The notes under the pieces are model-generated. The model searched no databases. It was given only the letters and a program-made list of their open reading frames with translations, and was not told the origin of the DNA. Positions 55,570 through 64,000 of a stretch of DNA of 64,000 nucleotides are shown here, piece after piece; position 1 is the stretch's first letter; each line of letters starts with the position of its first letter. Location of the stretch: positions 744,001 through 808,000 of the forward strand of contig NZ_CADIJY010000002.1 of assembly GCF_902859735.1 (NCBI RefSeq). The letters are read 5' to 3'. The stretch is from Achromobacter aegrifaciens (GTDB taxonomy: Bacteria; Pseudomonadota; Gammaproteobacteria; Burkholderiales; Burkholderiaceae_B). The translations under genes and the position numbers were made by a program.

Positions 55570-57387
55570 CTATTCCCGCGGCGCGTCCTGCTCGCTGCGC
55601 TGACGCGCCGGGCCGCTCGCCCGGCTCAGGTTGTAGGCAGTATTGACCAGCCCGATATGCGAGAACCCCTGCGGGAAATTGCCCACCAGGCGGCGCCGGC
55701 CTACGTCGTATTCCTCGGCCAGCAGGCCCAGGTCGTTGCGCAGCGCCAGCAGCCGCTCGAACAGGCGTTCGGCGTCATCGATGCGCCCCTGCATGACGTA
55801 GGCGTCGGCCAGCCAGAAGCTGCAGGCCAGGAACACGCCTTCGTCGCCCGGCAGGCCGTCGCTGGCATGCTGATTGGAGTAGCGCAGCAGCAAGCCATCG
55901 CGCAGCAGTTCGCGCTCGATGGCGCGCACCGTCCCCGCCACCCGCGGATCGTCCGCGGGCAGGAAACCCACCTGGGGGATGAGCAGCAGGCTGGCATCCA
56001 GCTCATCAGATCCATAGCTCTGCACGAAGCTGCCGCGCGCCTGGTTGTAGCCGTGCTTGCAGATGTCCGCCCGGATGCGGTCGGCAAGCCGCTGCCATTC
56101 ATCGCGCGGCCCGCGCAGGCCGAAGCGATCACAGGATTGCACCGCGCGGTCGAAGGCCACCCAGCACATCAGGCGCGAATGGGTGAAGGCGCGGCGCTCA
56201 CCGCGAACTTCCCAGATGCCGTGGTCCAGGTCCTGCCAACGGCGCTTCAATGGCTCCAGCAGCACGTTCTGCAGGCGCCAGGCCTCGGCCAGCGGTGCCA
56301 GATCCGCGGCGCGCGCCGCATACAGGGTTTCGATGAGTTCGCCATAGACGTCCAGCTGGCTCTGGCCGGCGGCGCCGTTGCCCCGGCGCACCGGCAGGCT
56401 GCCCTCATAGCCCGGCAGCCAGGGGATTTCCAGTTCGGGCAGCCAGCGTTCGCCCGCGATGCCGTACATGATCTGCAACTGGTCGGGATGCCCGGCCACC
56501 GCGCGCAACAGCCATTGGCGCCAGGCCTCGGCCTCCTCGCGGTAGCCGGCATTGAGCAAGGCGTAGAGGGTCAGCGCCGAATCGCGCAGCCAGCAATGCC
56601 GGTAATCCCAGTTGCGGCTGCCGCCCAGGGCCTCCGGCAGCGAGGTGGTAGGCGCGGCAATGATGCCGCCGGTGGGCTGGAAGGTCAGCAGCTTCAAGGT
56701 AATCAGCGAGCGCACCACGGCCTCGCGCCCTTCTTCGCTGCCCTCCCAGCGGCAGCGCTTGGCCCATTCCTGCCACCAGGAAATGGTGCGGTCCATGCTT
56801 TCCACGCGATCCGGCACGAAGTGCGGCGTGCGGTGCGAACGGTGGTAGGACAGCGTAAACGGCACCACCCGGCCCGGATGCACGGTGAAGCGCGCCGTGG
56901 TGGTGAGTTCGTGCCCCGCCAGGTCCACCGGCGTGTGCAGTTCGACCGCGTCGGGGCCCGCGATGGCGCTCAGGCCATAGTCGCGCCGGCGCACCCAGGG
57001 AACGGCCTGCCCATAGTTGAAGCGCAGCGCCATCTCCATGTCCATCTGCACGTGTCCGGATTCGCCGCGCACGATGCGCACCACGTCGGCGCGCTCGTCG
57101 TCGTCGCTCAAGGGCATGAAGTCGTACAGCAGCGCCGTGCCCGAGCCGGTTTCGTAGCGCGTTTCCAGCACCGCGGTATCCGGCACATAACGGCGCGACA
57201 CCGTGCAGCGCTGCGCGTGCGGCGCAATGCGCCAGCGCCCGTGCCGTTCATCGCCCAGCAGCGCCGCGAAGCAGGCGGGGGAATCGAAGTGCGGCAGGCA
57301 CAGCCAGTCGATGGAGCCGTCGCGCGCCACCAGCGCAGCCGACAGCATGTTGCCGATCAAGCCATAGTCTTCCAGGGGCTTGGACAT
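55570..57387 (-). CDS. Glycoside hydrolase family 15 protein
   Basis: A 605-residue GH15 (glucoamylase/trehalase-type) hydrolase without signal peptide. The signature GSRNWDYRHCWLRDSALTL lies near residue 275 of an (alpha/alpha)6 barrel, and GIWEVRGERRAFTHSRLMCWVAFDRAV contains a conserved Glu. The N-terminal beta-sandwich domain spans about residues 1-230. Relatives include trehalases acting on trehalose, and glucan or glucodextranase enzymes. It lies three bases beyond an SDR stop codon and so is probably co-transcribed with it. Confidence 0.9.
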   Translation of the reverse strand: MSKPLEDYGLIGNMLSAALVARDGSIDWLCLPHFDSPACFAALLGDERHGRWRIAPHAQRCTVSRRYVPDTAVLETRYETGSGTALLYDFMPLSDDDERADVVRIVRGESGHVQMDMEMALRFNYGQAVPWVRRRDYGLSAIAGPDAVELHTPVDLAGHELTTTARFTVHPGRVVPFTLSYHRSHRTPHFVPDRVESMDRTISWWQEWAKRCRWEGSEEGREAVVRSLITLKLLTFQPTGGIIAAPTTSLPEALGGSRNWDYRHCWLRDSALTLYALLNAGYREEAEAWRQWLLRAVAGHPDQLQIMYGIAGERWLPELEIPWLPGYEGSLPVRRGNGAAGQSQLDVYGELIETLYAARAADLAPLAEAWRLQNVLLEPLKRRWQDLDHGIWEVRGERRAFTHSRLMCWVAFDRAVQSCDRFGLRGPRDEWQRLADRIRADICKHGYNQARGSFVQSYGSDELDASLLLIPQVGFLPADDPRVAGTVRAIERELLRDGLLLRYSNQHASDGLPGDEGVFLACSFWLADAYVMQGRIDDAERLFERLLALRNDLGLLAEEYDVGRRRLVGNFPQGFSHIGLVNTAYNLSRASGPARQRSEQDAPRE

Positions 57388-57390
57388 GGC

Positions 57391-58212
57391 CTAGCCCGCG
57401 CCCCGGAATTCGGGATACAGCGTCATGCCGCCGTCGACGAACAAGGTCGTGCCGGTGACGTAATCCGAGGCGTCGCTGGCGAGCCAGACGGCGGCCCGCG
57501 CCACGTCTTCGGGTTCGCCGATGCGGCCGTAGGGAATCAGCTGCAACAGCCTGGCCAGGCTTTCCGGCGTATCCCAGGCCGGCTGGTTGATAGCCGTGCG
57601 TATGGCGCCCGGCGCAATCGAATTGACGCGTATCCGGGCCGGCGCCAGCTCCTGCGCCAGGGATTTCATCAGCATCGATACGCCGCCCTTGGACGCCGCG
57701 TAATTCACCTGGAAGGCCCAGGGTATGACCTCGTGCACGGAACTGATGAAGAGGATGTTGCCCGCCGCCAATCCCTGCCGCGCCGGGTCGACCGGCTGTG
57801 ACTGGAACTGCTGCGCAGCGGCGCGCGCGCACAGGAACTGCCCCGTCAGGTTCACGTCGATGACGCGCTGCCAGTCGGCCAGCGTCATGTCCGCAATCGG
57901 CGCGGGATGCTCTATGCCCGCGTTGTTGACCAGGATGTCCAGGCGCCCGTAATGCTGCAGCGCCTGCGCAAACAGGTGCTCCACCTCGGGCTCCTTGCTG
58001 ATGTCGGCGGCCGCGGTGACGGCCGAACCGCCCTGCCGCTGGATCGCTTCGGCGACGGCGGCGGCCCGCCCCTGAGAATCGCCGCCCGCGCGATGATTCA
58101 CCACCACCTGCGCGCCAGCGGCCGCCAGCCCGATCGCGATGGCCCGGCCTATGCCGGAAGATGCGCCTGTCACCACGGCCACCCGGCCGCGCAGTTCGCT
58201 CGCGTGATGCAT
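57391..58212 (-). CDS. Short-chain dehydrogenase (glucose 1-dehydrogenase-like)
   Basis: A 273-residue [28 protein letters not shown] is the NAD(P) site; [25 protein letters not shown] with Ser and NYAASKGGV (Tyr/Lys) follow. The C-terminal [24 protein letters not shown] matches the glucose/aldose 1-dehydrogenase-like group. ATG at 58212 follows GGGAGGCAGGC. It lies upstream of the GH15 gene, suggesting a sugar pathway. Confidence 0.85.
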   Translation of the reverse strand: MHHASELRGRVAVVTGASSGIGRAIAIGLAAAGAQVVVNHRAGGDSQGRAAAVAEAIQRQGGSAVTAAADISKEPEVEHLFAQALQHYGRLDILVNNAGIEHPAPIADMTLADWQRVIDVNLTGQFLCARAAAQQFQSQPVDPARQGLAAGNILFISSVHEVIPWAFQVNYAASKGGVSMLMKSLAQELAPARIRVNSIAPGAIRTAINQPAWDTPESLARLLQLIPYGRIGEPEDVARAAVWLASDASDYVTGTTLFVDGGMTLYPEFRGAG

Positions 58213-58409
58213 GCCTGCCTCCCTGGCGGCCGCTACGCATCGAGCCCGGCCGCCGCGTGTAGAACGTCCAGCGTAGTCCCGCGAGCGGGTTACATGCAAC
58301 CCGCGGCACAGCGTGCATAATGGCGGACATGCGCGGCCCGCGCTCCTCACGGAGCGTCGGGCCGCAGGTTCATATGCCCACCCGTATGCCCATGCTTCCT
58401 GGAGACGCC

Positions 58410-59468
58410 GTGCTGGATCCAATACTTGCAGAACTGTCGACCACCCTGCCCGAGGCCAAGTCGGTCGAACAGCTGACGCGCCCGCTGCTGGACATGCTGG
58501 GCGCGGTGACCGGGCTGGAATCCACCTATCTCACGTCCATCGACCTGAAGGCGGATCTCCAGAGCATCCGCTACGCGCGCAACGCCGGCACACTGCAAAT
58601 CCCCGAAGGCCTGTCCGTGCCCTGGGACGATACCCTGTGCAAACGCGCGCTGGACGAAGGCCGCATGTGCACCAGCGATGTCTCCAGCTGCTGGCCGGAT
58701 TCCGACGCGGCCCGGCAACTGGGCATACAAACCTATCTGAGCGCCCCGGTGCGCACCGATGACGGCGTGCTGTTCGGCACCCTGTGCGCCGCGAGCGCCA
58801 CGCGACACCAGATCGAACCGCAGGCCGAATCGGTGCTGAAACTGTTCTCCAGCGTGATCGCCCGCTTCCTGGAACGCGAAATGCTGATGGAGCAGCTGCA
58901 CGCGGCCAACGTCCAGCTCATGTCATATGCGCTGACCGACACCCTGACCGGCCTGCCCAACCGCCGCGCGCTTTACGAGGCGCTCGACCGCTTGCAGGCG
59001 CGCGCCATCCGCGAAGGCGGCAGCGTGCTGGTCGGCGTGATCGACCTGGACGGTTTCAAGGGCATCAACGACGTCTACGGCCACCAGCAAGGCGACGTGT
59101 TCCTGCAGGAGGTATCGCGCCGGATCTCCGCGGCCCTGCGCGGCTCTGACATGCTGGGCCGCATAGGCGGCGACGAATTCGTGCTGATCGGCCCCGGCCC
59201 TGCCTTGGTAGCGGGGGACGGCCCCCATGGCGTGCACGCGCCGCGCGGCGATGCCGAAGAAGCCGCCCGCTCCCTGGAAGAGCGCGCCACCGCCGCCACC
59301 GTGGGCCGCTACCAGCTCGGCGAGGCGACCGTCCCGTATGAAGGCGCCAGCGTCGGCGTGGTGGCGCTGGATCCGCGCGGCCTGGACGCTGAAGCGGCGG
59401 TACGCCTGGCCGATGCCCGCATGTATGAAGTCAAGCGCGCGCGCAAGGCGGCGCGCGTCATACACTGA
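58410..59468 (+). CDS. GAF-GGDEF diguanylate cyclase
   Basis: A protein making cyclic di-GMP, with an N-terminal GAF-like sensor (about residues 1-165) and a GGDEF domain. The active site is IGGDEFVLIG and the I-site RGSD lies five residues before it, so product inhibition is likely. GTG at 58410 was chosen because GGAG precedes it by five bases; the frame stays open upstream to 58320 with ATG at 58392 as an alternative, giving up to 382 residues. It is divergent from the SDR gene. The GAF ligand is unknown. Confidence 0.85.
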   Translation: MLDPILAELSTTLPEAKSVEQLTRPLLDMLGAVTGLESTYLTSIDLKADLQSIRYARNAGTLQIPEGLSVPWDDTLCKRALDEGRMCTSDVSSCWPDSDAARQLGIQTYLSAPVRTDDGVLFGTLCAASATRHQIEPQAESVLKLFSSVIARFLEREMLMEQLHAANVQLMSYALTDTLTGLPNRRALYEALDRLQARAIREGGSVLVGVIDLDGFKGINDVYGHQQGDVFLQEVSRRISAALRGSDMLGRIGGDEFVLIGPGPALVAGDGPHGVHAPRGDAEEAARSLEERATAATVGRYQLGEATVPYEGASVGVVALDPRGLDAEAAVRLADARMYEVKRARKAARVIH

Positions 59469-59473
59469 CGGGC

Positions 59474-59503
59474 AAAAAAAGGACCCGGCGCGATGCCGGG
59501 TCC
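59474..59503 (-). terminator. Terminator at the end of the glycerol ABC operon
   Basis: Stem GGACCCGGC/GCCGGGTCC with a five-base loop, followed on the minus strand by seven T. It lies 26 bases beyond the glpV stop. Confidence 0.92.
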
Positions 59504-59528
59504 AGGCCGTGCGCAGCGTTCGGCCGGC

Positions 59529-61259
59529 TTACCTCACCTTGCCCTGCTTCCACGCATCCAGCAGCTTCTCATAGGCGATCGTCTCGCCCTTGGGCTTTTC
59601 GTTGGCCAGCTTCTTCCACGGCGCATGCTGGTCCGACAGCCACTTGCTGGGGTCGCTCTTGGGGTTGAGCTTGGGCGCGCACTGCGCCATGCCGGCGCGC
59701 TCCAGACGCGCCATGACCTGATCCATTTCATTGGCCAGGTTGTCCATGGCGGCCTGCGGAGTCTTTTCGCCCGTGACCGCGGTGGCGACGTTCTTCCACC
59801 ACAGCTGCGCCAGCTTGGGATAGTCAGGCACGTTGTTGCCGGTGGGCGTCCACGCCACGCGCGCCGGGCTGCGGTAGAACTCGATCAGGCCGCCGTAGTT
59901 CGCCGCGTTCTTGGTGAAGAACTCGCTGTTGATGTCGCTGTCGCGGATAAAGGTCAGGCCGGTGATGGACTTCTTCAGCGACACCGACTTGGACGTGACG
60001 AACTGCGCATACAGCCAGGCCGCGGCCATCTTGTCGGGGTTGGTGGACTTGAAGAAGGTCCACGAGCCCACGTCCTGGTAGCCGTTCTGCATGCCGTCCT
60101 TCCAGTACGGGCCGTAGGGCGACGGAGCCATGCGCCACTTCGGCGTGCCGTCGTCGTTGACCACCGGCAGGCCCTTCTTGGTCATGTCGGCGGTGAACGC
60201 CGTGTACCAGAAGATCTGCTGGGCGATCTGGCCCTGGGCCGGCACCGGGCCGGATTCCGAGAAGGTCATGCCCATGGCCTGCTGGGGCGCGTACTTCTTC
60301 ATCCAGTCCACGTACTTGGTCAGGGCATAGACCGCTGCCGGACTGTTGGTGGCGCCGCCGCGCGCGACCGACGCGCCGACCGGGGTGCACTTGTCGTCCG
60401 CCACGCGGATGCCCCACTCGTCCACCGGCATGCCGTTGGGCAGGCCCTTGTCCGCGGCGCCGGCCATGGAGAGCCAAGCGTCGGTGAAGCGCCAGCCCAG
60501 CGACGGGTCCTTCTTGCCGTAGTCCATGTGGCCATAGACCTTCTTGCCGTCCAGTTCCTTGACGTCGTTGGAGAAGAAGTCGGCGATGTCCTCATAGGCG
60601 GACCAGTTGGTGGGCACCCCCAGCTCGTAGCCATACTTGGCCTTGAACTTGTCCTTCAGGTCCTGGCGCGCGAACCAGTCGGCCCGGAACCAGTAGACGT
60701 TGGCGAACTGCTGGTCGGGCAGCTGATAGAGCTTGCCGTCCGGAGCGGTGGTGAACTTGGTGCCGATGAAGTCCTTCAGGTCCAGGTTGGGGTTGGTCCA
60801 TTCCTTGCCCGCGCCCGCCATGTAGTCGGACAGCGGCAGGATGGCGCCGTAGCGGTAGTGCGTGCCGATCAGGTCGGAATCGGAGATCCAGCCGTCGTAG
60901 ATGGACTTGCCCGACTGCATCGAGGTCTGCAGCTTCTCGACCACGTCGCCTTCCTGGATCAGGTCGTGGTTGACCTTGATGCCGGTGATCTCGGAAAAAG
61001 CCTTGGCGAGCGTCTTGGACTCGTATTCGTGCGTGGTGATGGTTTCGGACACCACGCTGATTTCATTCACTCCCTTAGCCTTGAGCTTGGCGGCGGCCTC
61101 GATGAACCACTTCATCTCGGCCATTTGCTGGTCCTTGGACAGCGATGAAGGCTGGAACTCCGAATCGACCCACTTCTTCGCTTCCGGTTCGCCAGCCCAG
61201 GCCGCCGACGTCCCGATCAGTGCGATGGCGGCTGCCATGGCGTGCATGCGCAATTTCAT
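59529..61259 (-). CDS. glpV: Glycerol-type ABC transporter solute-binding protein (GlpV-like)
   Basis: A 576-residue extracellular solute-binding protein with signal peptide MKLRMHAMAAAIALIGTSAAWA. The length and motifs (SIYDGWISDSDLIGTHYRYG, FANVYWFRADWFARQDLK) fit the large binding protein of the Rhizobium-type GlpSTPQUV glycerol transporter. The diagnostic is the adjacent DUF2160 gene, a marker of that system. AGGAGACAGGTC lies before ATG. It is the last gene of the operon before a terminator. Confidence 0.85.
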   Translation of the reverse strand: MKLRMHAMAAAIALIGTSAAWAGEPEAKKWVDSEFQPSSLSKDQQMAEMKWFIEAAAKLKAKGVNEISVVSETITTHEYESKTLAKAFSEITGIKVNHDLIQEGDVVEKLQTSMQSGKSIYDGWISDSDLIGTHYRYGAILPLSDYMAGAGKEWTNPNLDLKDFIGTKFTTAPDGKLYQLPDQQFANVYWFRADWFARQDLKDKFKAKYGYELGVPTNWSAYEDIADFFSNDVKELDGKKVYGHMDYGKKDPSLGWRFTDAWLSMAGAADKGLPNGMPVDEWGIRVADDKCTPVGASVARGGATNSPAAVYALTKYVDWMKKYAPQQAMGMTFSESGPVPAQGQIAQQIFWYTAFTADMTKKGLPVVNDDGTPKWRMAPSPYGPYWKDGMQNGYQDVGSWTFFKSTNPDKMAAAWLYAQFVTSKSVSLKKSITGLTFIRDSDINSEFFTKNAANYGGLIEFYRSPARVAWTPTGNNVPDYPKLAQLWWKNVATAVTGEKTPQAAMDNLANEMDQVMARLERAGMAQCAPKLNPKSDPSKWLSDQHAPWKKLANEKPKGETIAYEKLLDAWKQGKVR

Positions 61260-61375
61260 GACCTGTCTCCTCGATAAGTCTTCCCCATCGTTTGCTGCGG
61301 ACCGCTGGCCGGGGAAGACGCTGGCCGATAGTCCTTACCAACCGCTTGAATACGCGAGGGGTCTGGCGCCCCTCT

Positions 61376-61684
61376 TCAACCTTTCCTCATGACGAAAGCC
61401 AGCAGCAGCATGGACGCGATGAAGCTGATCCACACCGATGGCGGCTCGTCCAGCGAAAACCATTCCGCTGCCTTCTGGCCGAACCCCAGGAACGCCAGGT
61501 TGAGCCAGGCCGCAGCCATCAGGCCGATGAAGAGGCGGTCGCCGCGCGTGGTGCGCAGGGGCAGGAAGCCCCTGCGCTCGGCCGTGGGCGATTTCAGTTC
61601 CCATACCGTCATGCCTACCAGCATCAGCACGATGCAGGAAAAGAACACGGCGACGGGAGTGGTCCATACCATCCAGCTGAACAT
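61376..61684 (-). CDS. glpU: DUF2160 small membrane protein (GlpU-like)
   Basis: A 102-residue membrane protein with three hydrophobic segments (VAVFFSCIVLMLVGMTVWEL, LFIGLMAAAWLNLAFLG, WISFIASMLLLAFVM). DUF2160 proteins are a hallmark of glycerol-type ABC loci. AAGGAGGGCGCGCTC precedes ATG. It lies 19 bases after glpQ and 116 before glpV. Its role in the transporter is not known. Confidence 0.87.
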   Translation of the reverse strand: MFSWMVWTTPVAVFFSCIVLMLVGMTVWELKSPTAERRGFLPLRTTRGDRLFIGLMAAAWLNLAFLGFGQKAAEWFSLDEPPSVWISFIASMLLLAFVMRKG

Positions 61685-61703
61685 GAGCGCGCCCTCCTTG
61701 CCT

Positions 61704-63395
<1,692 letters not shown>

Positions 63396-63399
<4 letters not shown>

Positions 63400-64000
63400 C
63401 GGATCAGCTCCTCGTCGCGGTAAAAGCAGGTGTGCGGATTCAGCGCCGACAACCAGACCGTGCCGCCAGCCGCGGCCGGGACGATGTTGCTGGCCAGCCG
63501 GGCGCGCACCGGCGTGCCTTCGAAGTCCGCCACCAGCAGCGTGTAGGTGCCCACGTCCTGCACCCGCTCCACGCGCATGGCCAGGGCGCCGGGCGCGCCC
63601 GGCTCGGTAATGCGCAAGTACTCCGGACGCACGCCCAGCTTCACGGGGCCCGCGCCGTCCAGCTTTGCCGCCATCTCCGCCGGCACCCCGGCGACGCGGC
63701 TCTTGCCCACCTCCAGGCCGCCGTCGCGCCATTGCGCCGGCAGGAAGTTCATGCCCGGCGAGCCGATGAAATGGCCCACGAAGGTATGTGCCGGCCGCTG
63801 GAACAGGTCATCCGCGGTCCCGACCTGCACCGCCCTGCCGCGCGCCATCACCATGACCTCGTCGGCAAAGGTCAGCGCCTCGGTCTGGTCGTGCGTCACG
63901 TAGATCAGCGTCAGCTTGAACTCGTGGTGGATTTCCTTGAGCTTGCGGCGCAGCTCCCATTTGAGCTGCGGATCAATCACGGTCAGCGGCTCGTCGAACA
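63396..64000 (-). CDS. glpT: Glycerol-type ABC transporter ATP-binding protein, partial (GlpT-like)
   Basis: The 5' end lies beyond the right edge. The visible 201 residues start in Walker B (FDEPLTVIDPQ), contain the switch His in YVTHDQTEALTFADEVMVM, and continue into the C-terminal regulatory TOBE region (GVRPEYLRITEP, VERVQDVGTYTLLVADFEG). The order in the transcript (ATPase, permease, permease, DUF2160, binding protein) matches GlpSTPQUV, in which the adjacent ATPase is GlpT. A second ATPase (GlpS) would lie outside the window. Confidence 0.87.

Overview
The window is dense, GC-rich, bacterial chromosomal DNA. Bug/TctC periplasmic receptors next to CaiB-type CoA-transferases, an Mrp/Pha-type antiporter with a fused A/B subunit, and the general gene order point to a betaproteobacterium of the Alcaligenaceae (Achromobacter/Bordetella type). 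This assignment is inferred from gene content only. I see no tRNA, rRNA, insertion sequence, prophage or CRISPR array. The genes look resident rather than recently acquired.

Layout. 1-12.9 kb is mostly housekeeping: a copper-sensing MerR regulator, rlmD, a TorF-type porin, a Spy/CpxP-like protein, a PolB-type exonuclease, the nlpD-pcm-surE cluster (all minus), plsY, tsaD, a purine permease, an LLM oxidoreductase, a thioredoxin and an IMPACT-family protein. 13.0-16.4 kb is an SsuABC/TauABC-like ABC transporter with an extra solute-binding protein. 16.7-22.5 kb is a plus-strand catabolic operon: CoA-transferase, Bug receptor, MaoC hydratase, enoyl-CoA hydratase, OB-fold protein, thiolase-like protein and SDR. 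22.6-31.0 kb holds a YbiT-type ABC-F ATPase, a three-gene CHASE2/SH3-like/M48-protease unit, ldcA-like, tadA, a HAD phosphatase and a small periplasmic protein.

31.1-37.1 kb is a six-gene cation/proton antiporter operon (phaAB-C-D-E-F-G) with overlapping stops and starts. 37.6-45.1 kb holds a Bug receptor, a hexapeptide-repeat beta-solenoid protein behind a long leader, and a TetR-controlled acyl-CoA dehydrogenase/CoA-transferase/Bug operon with two matching operator palindromes. 45.2-54.3 kb contains an EamA exporter, a YhaN/YhaO-like SbcCD relative, dadA with a divergent Lrp regulator, and four small membrane or RNA-binding proteins. 54.3-59.5 kb has an acyl-CoA dehydrogenase, a GH15 glycosidase, an SDR and a GAF-GGDEF diguanylate cyclase. 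59.5-64.0 kb is a glycerol-type ABC transporter (glpT partial, glpP, glpQ, glpU, glpV).

Most unusual items: the 32-hexad solenoid protein (39.1-40.0 kb) and its roughly 320-nt leader; a thiolase-like protein lacking the usual nucleophilic Cys, paired with an OB-fold partner lacking its zinc cysteines; the output-less CHASE2 protein coupled to a lipoprotein protease; and an uncharacterised 353-residue protein inside the TetR/CoA-transferase operon.
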